From Rubrivirga marina (GTDB lineage: Bacteria > Bacteroidota > Rhodothermia > Rhodothermales > Rubricoccaceae): a stretch of 64,000 bases of DNA. Position numbers and translations under genes: made by a program. Below, one piece after another: positions 24,948 through 33,865 of this stretch (positions within the stretch are counted from its first letter, which is position 1; each line of letters opens with the position of its first letter). The notes beneath the pieces are model-generated. The model worked only from the letters and a program-made list of their open reading frames with translations, searched no databases and had not been told where the DNA came from. Location of the stretch: NCBI RefSeq assembly GCF_002283365.1, contig NZ_MQWD01000001.1, forward strand, positions 4,445,179 through 4,509,178, given 5' to 3'.

Positions 24948-27077
24948 ATGCACCCCGCACCCGTCACCCCCCGCACCACGGCCGCGGCCGTCGACGTCTC
25001 GGTCGTGATCGTGACGTACAACGTGCGGGAGTTCTTGGAGCAGGCGCTCCGCTCGGTCGAGCGTGCCAGCGCCGGCCTCGAGGTCGAGACGTGGGTGGTC
25101 GACAACGACTCGGCCGACGGGTCGGTCGAGATGGTCCGCGAACGGTTCCCCGACGTCCGGCTCGTCGCGAACGAGGAGAACGTCGGGTTCGCGACGGCCA
25201 ACAACCAAGCCATCCGCGAGGCCGCCGGGCGCTACGTCCTCGTCCTCAACCCCGACACGATTCTCCAGGAGGACACGCTCCGCCGGCTCGTCGCCTTCAT
25301 GGACGCGCACCCGGACGCCGGGGCCGTGGGCTGCCGCATCCTCAACCCCGACGGGACGTTCGCGCCCGAGAGCCGCCGGGCCTTCCCGACGCCGGCCGTC
25401 GCGTTCTACCGCATCGCGGGCCTGAGCAAGCTGTTCCCCCAGAGCCCGACGTTCGGCCGCTACAACCTCACGTACCTCCCGGTCGACGAGGTCTGCGAGG
25501 TCGACGCCCTCAGCGGTTCGTGCATGATGGTCCGGAAGGACGCGGTCCTCCCGGGGCAAGGGGACAGGGGGCATGAGGCCGGCCGCGGAGACGGCGCCGC
25601 GTCCCCCACTCCTCATCTCCCATCCCCGCAGGTCGCGGGGCTGCTGGACGAGGACTTCTTCATGTACGGGGAGGACCTCGACTGGTGCTACCGGATCCAG
25701 CAGGCGGGCTGGCGGATCTACTACACGCCGGACACGCAGATCGTCCACTACAAGGGCGAGAGCACGAAGAAGGGCGACCTCCGGTACGTCCTGCTCTTCT
25801 ACGGGGCGATGCTCCGGTTCGTGGAGAAGCACGTGGCGCAGCAGGAGGGCGCGGGCGTGCTGGACCGGCTCGCCTCGGGCCTGCTCGCAGTGGGGCTGCG
25901 GCTCGGGATCGTGGCGCGGGCCGCGATCGCGGCGCTGGGGCGGATCGGGCGGACGGTGGCCGCGCCGGCGACCGACGCCGCCCTCGCGTGGGTCGGGCTC
26001 GGGGCGACGGCGCTCGCCTGGAGCCGCGTCGACGGGTTCGCCTTCGAGGCCGGCTACTACGGGCTCGTGCTGCCGGCCTACGCCGTCGCGCTCGTCGCCG
26101 CCATCGGGCTGGCGGGCGGGTACCGGCGGGCCGGGCGGGCGCTCCGGCCGGTGCTGGCCGGCGCCGGGTTGGCGGGCCTCGCCGTGGCCGCTCTCTCCTA
26201 CTTTGTCCCCACGCTCGCCTTCAGCCGCGCGGTCGTCGGGCTCGGGCTTGTGGTCGCGGCGGCCCTCCTGCTGGCCCGGCGGATCGGGCGGCGGGCGGCG
26301 CGGCGCGTCCCGCGCTCGGCACTCCTCGTGGGCGCCGGCGCCGAGGCCGAGCGGCTCCAGCGGCTCCTCGACGAGCACGTCCGCGGGAGCGCCGTGCTCG
26401 GCTACGTCGCCGAGGCGGACGAGGACGGCGTGGCCCTCCCCCGCCTCGGACGGCCCCGCCAGCTCCGTGACCTCGCCCGCCTCCACGGCGCCGACGACGT
26501 CGTGTTCGCAGCCGACAGCCTGACCAACACGGCCATCCTCGACGGGATGCGCGCGCTCCGCGACCTCCCGGTCCAGCTCAAGATCCTGGCCTCCGGCCGC
26601 GATCGGATCATCGGGAAGGCGTCCGTCGAGGACTACGCGGCTCCGCTCCAGGCCGCCGAGCGGACCGTCGCCCCGCTCCGTCCGGCGTGGACGCGCCGCG
26701 TCGTCGAGGTCCCGGTGGCCTCGGCCGTCCTCTTGCTGAGCCCCGCGCTCCGATTGGCCGCCCGGTTCCGCCCGACCCCTCGGCTCCGTCGGCTCGCCGC
26801 GATGGCCACCCGGATGCCGGGAGTTCTCGCCGGCCACCTCGCGCTCGTCGGCTACGACGCCGCCGGGACGCATCCCCCGCCCGCGTGGGGCCTGTTGCCG
26901 GGCGTCGTCTCGGTCCTCGACACGCGCGCCGCGCGGCCCCAAACGATCGCCGAGGCCCACCGGGCGTACTGGTTCTACGCGCGCCACCAGTCGACGTGGC
27001 TCGACGTCGAGATCCTCCTCCGCGCGCTGTGGGCGGCCGGGGAGGCCACCGACCGCGGACGACGGACGCCGGCGTAG
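24948..27077 (+). CDS. Family 2 glycosyltransferase fused to membrane helices and a nucleotide-binding-like domain
   Basis: The 709-residue protein starts with a GT2 domain: VSVVIVTYN at 17-25, VDNDSADGS, the VLNPDT metal/nucleotide site at 99-104, [11 protein letters not shown] and [17 protein letters not shown] with the catalytic Asp. An 81-base in-frame insertion splits the last two blocks (residues 202-228). After it, four to five membrane helices (about 340-450) lead to a Rossmann-like segment ([39 protein letters not shown]) like the CoA-binding domain of sugar transferases, then a second hydrophobic stretch. It probably transfers a sugar to a lipid or polysaccharide intermediate at the inner membrane; donor and acceptor are unknown. 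TATACT is eight bases before the start. Confidence 0.85.
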   Translation: MHPAPVTPRTTAAAVDVSVVIVTYNVREFLEQALRSVERASAGLEVETWVVDNDSADGSVEMVRERFPDVRLVANEENVGFATANNQAIREAAGRYVLVLNPDTILQEDTLRRLVAFMDAHPDAGAVGCRILNPDGTFAPESRRAFPTPAVAFYRIAGLSKLFPQSPTFGRYNLTYLPVDEVCEVDALSGSCMMVRKDAVLPGQGDRGHEAGRGDGAASPTPHLPSPQVAGLLDEDFFMYGEDLDWCYRIQQAGWRIYYTPDTQIVHYKGESTKKGDLRYVLLFYGAMLRFVEKHVAQQEGAGVLDRLASGLLAVGLRLGIVARAAIAALGRIGRTVAAPATDAALAWVGLGATALAWSRVDGFAFEAGYYGLVLPAYAVALVAAIGLAGGYRRAGRALRPVLAGAGLAGLAVAALSYFVPTLAFSRAVVGLGLVVAAALLLARRIGRRAARRVPRSALLVGAGAEAERLQRLLDEHVRGSAVLGYVAEADEDGVALPRLGRPRQLRDLARLHGADDVVFAADSLTNTAILDGMRALRDLPVQLKILASGRDRIIGKASVEDYAAPLQAAERTVAPLRPAWTRRVVEVPVASAVLLLSPALRLAARFRPTPRLRRLAAMATRMPGVLAGHLALVGYDAAGTHPPPAWGLLPGVVSVLDTRAARPQTIAEAHRAYWFYARHQSTWLDVEILLRALWAAGEATDRGRRTPA
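25551..25631. repeat. 81-bp in-frame insertion with partial inverted repeat inside the glycosyltransferase gene
   Basis: Codons for residues 202-228 interrupt a well-conserved junction of the GT2 domain. The left end is rich in GGGG runs (GGGGCAAGGGGACAGGGGGC) and the right end in CCCC runs that are partly its reverse complement (CCCCCACTCCTCATCTCCCA). The encoded peptide is Gly/Pro/His-rich and would form an exposed loop. This is best explained as a small repeat element that inserted without breaking the frame. Confidence 0.55.
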
Positions 27078-27102
27078 GCCCGCGCGTCCGAACCGGGGCT
27101 CT

Positions 27103-27122
27103 CCGCCTCGGCACCGAGGCGG
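27103..27122. repeat. CCGCCTCG-type palindrome, copy 4
   Basis: Arms CCGCCTCG and CGAGGCGG flank GCAC, 25 bases after the glycosyltransferase stop and 58 before accA. The core 20 bases are identical to the copy at 6594-6613. As both neighbours run rightward, it would end the upstream transcript before the accA promoter box. Confidence 0.85.
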
Positions 27123-27169
27123 GCGGAGCCGAGCCGCACGGGGCGGCGAACCTCCGGCGCGGGAGGCGG

Positions 27170-27177
27170 TACCTTGC
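27170..27177 (+). promoter_or_regulatory. Putative promoter box TACCTTGC directly before accA
   Basis: TACCTTGC ends only three bases before the accA ATG. If it works as a -7 element, transcription would start at or just inside the ATG, giving a leaderless mRNA. It fits the TANCTTNG pattern. Confidence 0.4.
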
Positions 27178-27180
27178 GGC

Positions 27181-28161
27181 ATGGCCCACCTCCTCGACTT
27201 CGAGAAGCCCCTCGCCGACCTCGAGGCCAAGCTCGCCGAGCTCCGCGCCTTCGAGGCCGAGGACGGCTCCGTCGACCTCTCGGCGCAGGTCGCCGCGCTC
27301 GAGACGCGCGTCGACACGCTCCGCCAGTCGATCTACCGCGGGCTCACGCGGTGGCAGCGCGTCCAGCTCGCGCGCCACCCCGAGCGGCCCTACACGCTCG
27401 ACTACATCGGCTCGCTGACCGCCGGGTTCATGGAACTCCACGGCGACCGGCTCTTCGCCGACGACCAGGCGCTCGTCGGCGGCCCCGCCACCTTCCGCGG
27501 CTCCCGCTTCGGCTCGGCCGACCGGACCGTCATGGTCCTCGGCCACCAGAAGGGCCGCGATACGAAGCAGCGGAAGGAACGGCGGTTCGGGATGCCCAAC
27601 CCCGAGGGCTACCGGAAGGCCCAGCGGCTCATGGAGATGGCGGCCAAGTTCGGCAAGCCCGTCATCACATTTCTCGACACGCCGGGCGCGTACCCGGGGC
27701 TCGAGGCCGAGGAGCGCGGGCAGGCCGAGGCCATCGCCCGCAACCTCCTCGTGATGGCCCGGCTGCCGGTCCCGATCGTCGTCGTCGTCATCGGCGAGGG
27801 CGCGTCCGGCGGCGCCCTGGGCATCGGCGTGGGCGACCGCGTGCTGATGCTCGAGAACGCGTGGTACTCGGTGATCTCGCCCGAGTCGTGCTCCTCGATC
27901 CTCTGGCGCTCGTGGGACCACAAGGAGGACGCGGCGCGGGCGCTCAAGCTCACGGCGCCGGACCTCATCGAGCACGGCGTGATCGACGAGATCATCCCGG
28001 AGCCCGTCGGCGGCGCCCACCGGAATCCGCAGGCCACGTTCGAAGCGGCCGGCACGGCCATCGCCGCCCACCTCGACGCGCTGTCCGAGCTCCCCACCGA
28101 CGAGCTGCTGGCGGGGCGCCTCGCCAAGTTCGACGCGATGGGAGCCTTCCGGGAGGGATGA
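27181..28161 (+). CDS. accA: Acetyl-CoA carboxylase carboxyltransferase subunit alpha
   Basis: The 326-residue protein matches AccA over its length: an N-terminal coiled segment ([14 protein letters not shown]), [84 protein letters not shown] and [20 protein letters not shown] with the oxyanion-hole glycines. With AccD it transfers the carboxyl group from biotin to acetyl-CoA in the first step of fatty acid synthesis. AccD is not in the window. A thioesterase gene follows at 39 bases. Confidence 0.97.
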   Translation: MAHLLDFEKPLADLEAKLAELRAFEAEDGSVDLSAQVAALETRVDTLRQSIYRGLTRWQRVQLARHPERPYTLDYIGSLTAGFMELHGDRLFADDQALVGGPATFRGSRFGSADRTVMVLGHQKGRDTKQRKERRFGMPNPEGYRKAQRLMEMAAKFGKPVITFLDTPGAYPGLEAEERGQAEAIARNLLVMARLPVPIVVVVIGEGASGGALGIGVGDRVLMLENAWYSVISPESCSSILWRSWDHKEDAARALKLTAPDLIEHGVIDEIIPEPVGGAHRNPQATFEAAGTAIAAHLDALSELPTDELLAGRLAKFDAMGAFREG

Positions 28162-28200
28162 CCGGGTGACGGAGAGCACGCTGGACTGCGGGGGCACCCC

Positions 28201-28650
28201 ATGACCCGATCGCCCGATCGCCCGATCCTCCACTTCACCCATCGCCACCGCGTCCGGTACCGCGAGTGCGACCCGATGGGGGTCGTGTACCACGCCCACG
28301 TCCTCGACTGGTTCGAGGCGGCGCGGACCGAGGCGCTCCGGGCAGCGGGCCTCCCCTACCGCGAGCTCGAGGAGAACGGCGTGATCATGCCCGTCGTGGA
28401 CCTCGAGGTCAAGTACCACGCGAGCGTCCGCTACGACGACCTCGTAGAGGTCGAGGCCGCGTTCCCGAGTTTGGGCGTGCGCCTCCCCGTCGACTACCGC
28501 GTCCGCGTCGCGGGCGACGACGCCGTCCGGATCTCGGGCCGCGTGACGCTCTGCTTCGTCGACTCCGAGCGCGGCCGGCCGATCCCGCCCCCGACGCTCG
28601 TCCGCGAGACGTTCGCCCGCGCGGAGGGCGAGGAGCGCGCCGCGTCGTGA
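28201..28650 (+). CDS. Acyl-CoA thioesterase, YbgC/4HBT hot-dog family
   Basis: The 149-residue hot-dog protein has the family block YRECDPMGVVYHAHVLDWFEAARTE with the catalytic Asp of the 4-hydroxybenzoyl-CoA thioesterase type, followed by VVDLEVKYHASVRYDDLVEVE. It should hydrolyse acyl-CoA in the cytosol. The 5' end contains a short tandem repeat of the unit CGATCGCC (28206-28229). Its TGA overlaps the next start as GTGA. Placement after accA suits a lipid-related role. Confidence 0.9.
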   Translation: MTRSPDRPILHFTHRHRVRYRECDPMGVVYHAHVLDWFEAARTEALRAAGLPYRELEENGVIMPVVDLEVKYHASVRYDDLVEVEAAFPSLGVRLPVDYRVRVAGDDAVRISGRVTLCFVDSERGRPIPPPTLVRETFARAEGEERAAS

Positions 28651-29036
28651 GCCGCGCGCTGTGGCAGAAGCTGGGCTACAAACCGGGCACGGTCGCCGTG
28701 GCCGACGAGGCACCGGAGCGCTACCGGTCCCTCCTCGCCGGCCTGCCCGGCGGCGTCACGTTCGGGACGCTCGACGACCGGCCCACGCTCGTCCACCACT
28801 TCACGACCGAGGCGGCCGGCCTCGACGCGCGGCTGGCCGTCTTCGCCGACGCCATCGCGCGCAACGGGGCGATCTGGGTGTCGTGGCCAAAGAAGGGGTC
28901 CGGCGTCGCGAGCACGGTGACCGGCGACGTCGTCCGCGGCGCCGCCTTCCCGCTCGGGCTCGTCGACGTCAAGGTCTGCGCCGTCGACGACACGTGGACG
29001 GCGACCAAGCTGGTGATCCGGAAGGAACTCCGGTAG
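28647..29036 (+). CDS. DUF3052-like protein
   Basis: The 129-residue protein begins at a GTG overlapping the thioesterase stop. It reads LWQKLGYKPGTVAVADEAPE, then IWVSWPKKGSGV and DVKVCAVDDTWTATKLVIRK, which I recognise as the DUF3052 pattern of small soluble proteins whose function is unknown. The GTG start gives the family length; the open frame upstream is out of character. Tight coupling to a thioesterase is the only functional hint. Confidence 0.82.
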   Translation: MSRALWQKLGYKPGTVAVADEAPERYRSLLAGLPGGVTFGTLDDRPTLVHHFTTEAAGLDARLAVFADAIARNGAIWVSWPKKGSGVASTVTGDVVRGAAFPLGLVDVKVCAVDDTWTATKLVIRKELR

Positions 29037-29094
29037 CGAGCGAGGATCCCCGGCGGCGCGTCCGGGTTGCTCGCCTCCGCCCTCCCCTCCGCCG

Positions 29095-30009
29095 ATGCCT
29101 CTCTCCCGCCGCCAGTTCGTCGCCCGGACCGCCGCTGCGACCGCCGCGCTCCCGTTCGTCTCCCCGCTGGCGGCGTCCGCCTCGGTGGCCTCGCCGAGCC
29201 GCTGGCCGAGGCGGGCCGAGTTCACGCCCATCCGCCGCGGCGTCGGCGCGTTCACGGACCGGGGCGGGACGATCGGGTACCTCCAGTCCGACGCCGCGCT
29301 CGTCGCCGTCGACACGCAGTTCCCCGAGTCCGCGGAGGCGTTCCTCACGGGCCTCCGCGACGGGTCCGACCGCGGGCTCGACCTCCTCGTCAACACGCAC
29401 CACCACGGCGACCACACGGCGGGCAACCTCGTGCTGGCGCCGGTCGCCGAGCAACACGCGGCGCACGAGGCCGTCCCCGGCCTCCAGCGGGCCTCGGCCA
29501 GCCAGAGCGGGAGCCTCGACGCCCAGCGCTACGCCGACGCGACGTTCCGCGAGACGTGGAGCGCCGGCCTCGGCGACGAGACGCTCGCGCTCTACTACTT
29601 CGGGCCGGCCCACACCTGTGGCGACGCGGTCGTCCACTTCCAGAACGCCGACGTCGTCCACATGGGCGACCTCGTGTTCAACCGTCGCCAGCCGTACATC
29701 GACCGCGGGGCCGGCGCCTCCATCGAGAACTGGGGGACGCTCCTCGAGACGGTCCACGGCCGGTTCTCCGACGAGACGGTGTTCGTCTTCGGACACGCCG
29801 GCGACGGCTACCCGGTCATCGGCGATCGGTCGGACCTCCTGGTGATGCGCGACTTCCTCGCCGCGCTCCGCGAGACGATCGTCCCGCGCGCCGCCGACGG
29901 GGCGACCGCGGCCGACCTCGAAGCGACGGTGATCCCCGGCTTCGAAGCATGGGGCCCGACGCCCGCCCGCGTGATCGAGCCCGTCATCGCCGAGTTCGTC
30001 CGGTCCTAG
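29095..30009 (+). CDS. Tat-exported metallo-beta-lactamase-fold hydrolase
   Basis: The 304-residue protein starts with LSRRQFVARTA, a Tat-type twin-arginine signal, followed by an Ala-rich hydrophobic stretch. The mature part has the MBL metal motif NTHHHGDHTAGN, a second His in YYFGPAHTCGD, an Asp in VHMGDLVFN and a late His in FGHAGDGYPV, so both zinc sites look complete. The fold covers many hydrolases; the periplasmic substrate is unknown. Codons near residues 28-43 contain a CCGCCTCGG/CCGAGGCGG pair (29177-29224), one of the coding copies of the palindromic repeat. NadC follows after three bases. Confidence 0.88.
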   Translation: MPLSRRQFVARTAAATAALPFVSPLAASASVASPSRWPRRAEFTPIRRGVGAFTDRGGTIGYLQSDAALVAVDTQFPESAEAFLTGLRDGSDRGLDLLVNTHHHGDHTAGNLVLAPVAEQHAAHEAVPGLQRASASQSGSLDAQRYADATFRETWSAGLGDETLALYYFGPAHTCGDAVVHFQNADVVHMGDLVFNRRQPYIDRGAGASIENWGTLLETVHGRFSDETVFVFGHAGDGYPVIGDRSDLLVMRDFLAALRETIVPRAADGATAADLEATVIPGFEAWGPTPARVIEPVIAEFVRS

Positions 30010-30012
30010 TCC

Positions 30013-30915
30013 ATGCTGCCTCTCCCCGACGCCGTCGCCAGTGACCTCGACGCGCTTCTCGACCGCGCCCTCGCCGAGGACGTCGGCCGGGGCGACGTGA
30101 CGACGGAGGCGACGATCCCTGCGGGCACAAAGGCCACCGCTCACGCCCTCCTGAAGGAAGACGGCGTCGTCGCCGGGCTGGCCGTCGCCGAGCGCGTCTT
30201 TTCGCGCGTCGACCCCGACCTCACCGTCTCGTGGACGGCGAAGGACGGCGACCGGCTCGAGGCCGGGACCGTGTTCGGAACGGTCACGGGCCGCGCCCGG
30301 TCGATCCTCGTGGCCGAGCGGCTCGCCCTCAACCTGATGCAGCGGATGGGCGGGATCGCGACGGCGGCGGCTCGGATGGCCGAGGCGGCGACGCCGGCCG
30401 TGGTCCTCGACACCCGAAAGACCGCGCCGGGCCTCCGTGCGCTCGACAAGTGGGCCGTCGCGCTCGGCGGCGCGCAGAACCACCGCGCCGGGCTGTACGA
30501 CATGGTCCTCGTCAAGGACAACCACATCGCCGCGGCCGGCGGCGTCCGCGCCGCCATCGACGCCGTCGGCAGGTACCTCATCGAGACCGACTACGACCTG
30601 AACGTCGAAGTCGAGGCGCGGACGCTCGACGAACTCGGCGAGGTGCTGGCGGCCGTCGACGCCGGCGCCCGGGTCGACCGCGTGCTCCTCGACAACATGG
30701 CGCGGCGGACCGACGACGGCCTCGACGTGTCGATGCTGGAGGAGGCCGTCCGCCGCGTCGGCGGGCGGATCGAGACGGAGGCCTCGGGCAACGTGACGCT
30801 GGAGACCGTCGGGCGGATCGGCCAGACGGGCGTCGACTACATCTCGTCGGGCGCGCTGACGCACTCGGTGACGGCGCTCGACGTGTCTTTGAAGGTCGGC
30901 CTCGACCTGGAGTGA
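30013..30915 (+). CDS. nadC: Nicotinate-nucleotide pyrophosphorylase (carboxylating)
   Basis: The 300-residue protein matches NadC (quinolinate phosphoribosyltransferase), which makes nicotinate mononucleotide in NAD synthesis. Visible blocks are ALAEDVGRGDVTTEAT, LNLMQRMGGIAT, VLDTRKTAPGLRALDKWAV with the substrate-binding Arg and Lys, GGAQNHRAGLYDMVLVKDNH, and a late EASGNVTLETV and SSGALTHSV. No nadA or nadB is nearby in the window. It lies three bases after the MBL gene. Confidence 0.96.
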   Translation: MLPLPDAVASDLDALLDRALAEDVGRGDVTTEATIPAGTKATAHALLKEDGVVAGLAVAERVFSRVDPDLTVSWTAKDGDRLEAGTVFGTVTGRARSILVAERLALNLMQRMGGIATAAARMAEAATPAVVLDTRKTAPGLRALDKWAVALGGAQNHRAGLYDMVLVKDNHIAAAGGVRAAIDAVGRYLIETDYDLNVEVEARTLDELGEVLAAVDAGARVDRVLLDNMARRTDDGLDVSMLEEAVRRVGGRIETEASGNVTLETVGRIGQTGVDYISSGALTHSVTALDVSLKVGLDLE

Positions 30916-30965
30916 CGGAACGGGGCCGCACACGAACGGCACATGCCGCGGCGTACACTCCGACC

Positions 30966-33173
30966 ATGCGCGCCTGCCTCGCCTCCCTCCTCGTCCTCAC
31001 AGCCGGGCTGGCCCCCGCGACCGCTCAGCCCGTCCTCGCCCCCGGTCCCGCCGACCTCGTCCCCGAGGCGGCCCGCCTCGGGGACGACGCGCCCGGCCTC
31101 ACGTGGGTGTGGAGCCCGGAGCCCCGCTGGCTCGACCCCGCCGACGCGAACCGCCGCTACTTCGACGGCGGCCTCGACTACGGCGCCAACTTCGTGTTCT
31201 CGACCGTCCCGGACGCCGAGGTGCCCCCAGTCACGATCGTGTTCGACCCCGCGACGCCCTCGACGGCCCGCGTCTTCTCCTACCGCCACGGGCTGGCCGA
31301 CGCCGGCATCGGGCGGTTCGACGGGGCGGCCTATGACGTGTCGGACCCAGAGAACCCGCGGCGCCTCAACGTCGGGTTTCTCGAGGACAGCCAGACGAGC
31401 CAGCAGGATCGGACGTGGAACCCGGACGGCTCGCCGTTCGGCGCGCACGAGTACCTGATCGTCTTCGCCAGCGACTACGACCCGAAGGCGGAGACGTACG
31501 CGGGCGAGACGGCCTACGATCTCGACACGTACTACGGGCTCGCCGCCCGCGTCCGCGACGGACACGCGCTGTTCGAAACCGTCGCTGAGATGCGGTTCAC
31601 GCCCGCCCCGCTCCGCGACGTCGCCGCCGCGGCCGTCGCCAACGGCGTGGCCGACGCCGTGTGGACGGCCGCGACCTACACGGGCGGCACCGACGTCCGC
31701 GCCGTGGTCGATGGCACCGTGCTCGCCACGGCCGATCCGTCGTCGGGCCGCGTCCGCGTGACCGGCCTCGACCCGGACCGGACCGTCGACCTCGCCATCC
31801 AGCTCCACGGGCCCGACGGGCTCATCGCCGAGCGGTCGATCCCCATCCAGGCGCGTGTCTCGGAGGGCGTGGCGGCGTTCTCGGCCCTCGATCCGGGACG
31901 GGCCCGGTCGTCGACCTACGGCGACACGTGGGGCTACGTGGCCGCGGACGGAACGGAGTACGCCCTGCTGGCGGTCCGCGACGGCGGGCTGTCGGTGATC
32001 GACGTAAGCGCGGCTCCGGGGGCGGCGCCCGTCGAGGTGGCCTACGTGCCCGCCCCGCCTCAGGCGACCGACACGAAGGACGTCAAGGTGTACGGCCACC
32101 ACGCCTACGTGGTCAACGAGACGGGGCCGATCCAGATCGTCGACCTCAGCGACCCGACGGCCCCGGTCGAGGTCGGCCGCCTCGACGTCCAACCGGGCGT
32201 GACCGACGGCGGGTCGCACAACGTGCTCGTGGCCGAGGACCACCTGTGGGTGATCGGCGGGCGCTTCCAGGGCAACCCCGGCCTCCGTGTCTACGCCCTC
32301 ACCGACCCGGCGAGCCCCGCCCTCGTCGACGCGTTCCGCCCCGACCACTGGCCGACGCCCTACTACCACGACTTCGAGGTCCGCGACGGGCGCGGCTACG
32401 GCTCGGCGATCTACAGCGGCGGCGGCGTCGACGTGCTCGACGTGTCCGACCCGACCGACGTCCGCCTCCTCACGTCGTTCTCGTACCCCGGCGCGGGCGT
32501 CCACAACACGTGCTCGACCGAGAACGGCCGGACGCTCTACGTCGGCGACGAGATCGGCACGAGCGGCAACTGGATCCGGATCTTCGACGTGGCCGACCTC
32601 GACGACGTCGAGCTGGTGGGCGAGGTCGTCGTCGACCCCAACGCCGTCGTCCACAACTGCTACGTCCGCGGCGACCGGCTCTACGTCGCCCACTACACCG
32701 AAGGCCTCCGGGTGTTCGACGTCTCGGACCCTCACGCACCGACCGAAGTGGCCTACCTCGACACGTTCCTCGAGCCGGGCTACGGCTTCCGCGGGGCGTG
32801 GACGGCCTACCCGTACCTGCCGTCGGGGAAGGTGCTCGTGTCCGACATGCAGACCGGCCTGTGGGTCGTCGCGCTCGAGGACGCCGCCGTCGCCGCAGAG
32901 CCCGCGTCGGCAGGGCCGACGGCGCTCCGCGTCTGGCCGAACCCGACGACCGGCGCGGCGACGCTGGCCTACGACCTCTTCGCGCCCGCCGAGGCGGACG
33001 TGGTCGTGCTCGACGTGCTCGGGCGGGAGGTCGCCCGCGTCCGTGAGACCGGCCGGGCCGGGACGAACCGCCTCTCCCTCGGCCTCGGCGACGCGCCGGC
33101 CGGGGTCTACGCCGTCCGTCTGACGGTCGCGGGTCGCGTTCGGGGCACCACGACCCTCACCGTCGCGCGGTAA
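30966..33173 (+). CDS. Secreted choice-of-anchor B / LVIVD-repeat protein with type IX sorting domain
   Basis: The 735-residue protein has a signal peptide (ACLASLLVLTAGLAPATAQ). From about residue 290 to 645 are LVIVD-type beta-propeller repeats, each with a DVSDPT-like turn (VDLSDPTAPVEVGRL, LDVSDPTDVRLL, FDVSDPHAPTEVAYL), the pattern of the choice-of-anchor B family. The last 80 residues (VWPNPTTGAATLAYDL to the end) form a type A T9SS C-terminal sorting domain. It should be exported across both membranes and left on the surface or released. An inverse CCCCGAGGCG/CGCCTCGGGG palindrome lies in its 5' coding region (31061-31083). It is convergent with rlpA, three bases apart. Confidence 0.9.
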   Translation: MRACLASLLVLTAGLAPATAQPVLAPGPADLVPEAARLGDDAPGLTWVWSPEPRWLDPADANRRYFDGGLDYGANFVFSTVPDAEVPPVTIVFDPATPSTARVFSYRHGLADAGIGRFDGAAYDVSDPENPRRLNVGFLEDSQTSQQDRTWNPDGSPFGAHEYLIVFASDYDPKAETYAGETAYDLDTYYGLAARVRDGHALFETVAEMRFTPAPLRDVAAAAVANGVADAVWTAATYTGGTDVRAVVDGTVLATADPSSGRVRVTGLDPDRTVDLAIQLHGPDGLIAERSIPIQARVSEGVAAFSALDPGRARSSTYGDTWGYVAADGTEYALLAVRDGGLSVIDVSAAPGAAPVEVAYVPAPPQATDTKDVKVYGHHAYVVNETGPIQIVDLSDPTAPVEVGRLDVQPGVTDGGSHNVLVAEDHLWVIGGRFQGNPGLRVYALTDPASPALVDAFRPDHWPTPYYHDFEVRDGRGYGSAIYSGGGVDVLDVSDPTDVRLLTSFSYPGAGVHNTCSTENGRTLYVGDEIGTSGNWIRIFDVADLDDVELVGEVVVDPNAVVHNCYVRGDRLYVAHYTEGLRVFDVSDPHAPTEVAYLDTFLEPGYGFRGAWTAYPYLPSGKVLVSDMQTGLWVVALEDAAVAAEPASAGPTALRVWPNPTTGAATLAYDLFAPAEADVVVLDVLGREVARVRETGRAGTNRLSLGLGDAPAGVYAVRLTVAGRVRGTTTLTVAR

Positions 33174-33176
33174 CGC

Positions 33177-33629
33177 CTAGACGTGCCGGGTCTTCCGGAC
33201 GGGTGGGGCCTGGCGGCTCGGCAGCGCGGCCGGGTCGACGACCTCGAAGCGGACCCGGTGCGTCCCGCGCGAGCGCATGGCCAGCCGGTCGGCGGCGGCG
33301 CCGGAGAGGTCGAGTTGGCGCCCCCGGATAAACGGACCGCGGTCATTCACGCGGACGAGGACGCGGCGGTCGTTGTGCGTCGAGGTCACGCGGAGGAGCG
33401 TCCCGAACGGGAGCGACCGGTGGGCGGCCGTCAGCGCGCCGTGGTTGTAGCGCTCGCCGTTGGCGGTGCGGTTGCCGTGGAGCGAGGCGGCGTAGTAGCT
33501 CGCCACGCCGGTCCGGGCCGCGCGGCGGCTCTCGGCGCGCGCGCCACCCGGGACGATGGGGTCGGCCTGCTGGGCCACGCCGGGGAGCGCGAGGGCGGCG
33601 AGGGCCGCCAGAATCAGGAGTCGCGTCAC
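33177..33629 (-). CDS. rlpA: RlpA-family septal ring lytic transglycosylase
   Basis: The 150-residue protein has a signal peptide if started at GTG 33629 (MTRLLILAALAALALPGVAQ) and a double-psi beta-barrel domain: GVASYYAASLHGNRTANGERY, AAHRSLPFGTLLRVTS and VRVNDRGPFIRGRQLDLS, with the Asp expected for cleavage of denuded glycan. No SPOR domain is present. An ATG at 33680 would put the signal 17 residues in, so the GTG was preferred. The protein works in the periplasm on peptidoglycan. Confidence 0.88.
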   Translation of the reverse strand: MTRLLILAALAALALPGVAQQADPIVPGGARAESRRAARTGVASYYAASLHGNRTANGERYNHGALTAAHRSLPFGTLLRVTSTHNDRRVLVRVNDRGPFIRGRQLDLSGAAADRLAMRSRGTHRVRFEVVDPAALPSRQAPPVRKTRHV

Positions 33630-33837
33630 ACAGGAAGCGGGGGGGTGAGACAGGGCGAACGGGGCCTTCCGGGTCCCCATCCGCGGGCGTGTTCTCAGCG
33701 AGGTTAGAGCGCGGCATAACGGCGTCCTACTCGCAAGTCGAGTATCGCCGACTCTTGGAGGTCCCTCCACCGCCCCTCGACGGGACCCCCACTGTTCCTC
33801 CACAAACGGCTGGGACCGGGCCTGGAGGCAGCCCGTC

Positions 33838-33845
33838 TATCTTTC
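33838..33845 (+). promoter_or_regulatory. Putative promoter box TATCTTTC before plsY
   Basis: TATCTTTC ends 20 bases before the GTG start of plsY and fits the TANNTTNG pattern. It supports the choice of the internal GTG over an upstream frame that would place the box inside the gene. Confidence 0.45.
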
Positions 33846-33865
33846 CGCTCCCTCCCATCACTGCG

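Noticed and set aside
25551..25631. Frameshift or sequencing error in the glycosyltransferase gene
   Set aside because: The insertion is 81 bases, keeps the frame, and both flanks carry the conserved blocks of one GT2 domain, so it is an insertion and not a frame error.
28206..28229. CGATCGCC tandem repeat at the start of the thioesterase gene taken as a CRISPR or regulatory repeat
   Set aside because: Only about three short units inside the first codons; the array is too short and has no spacers.
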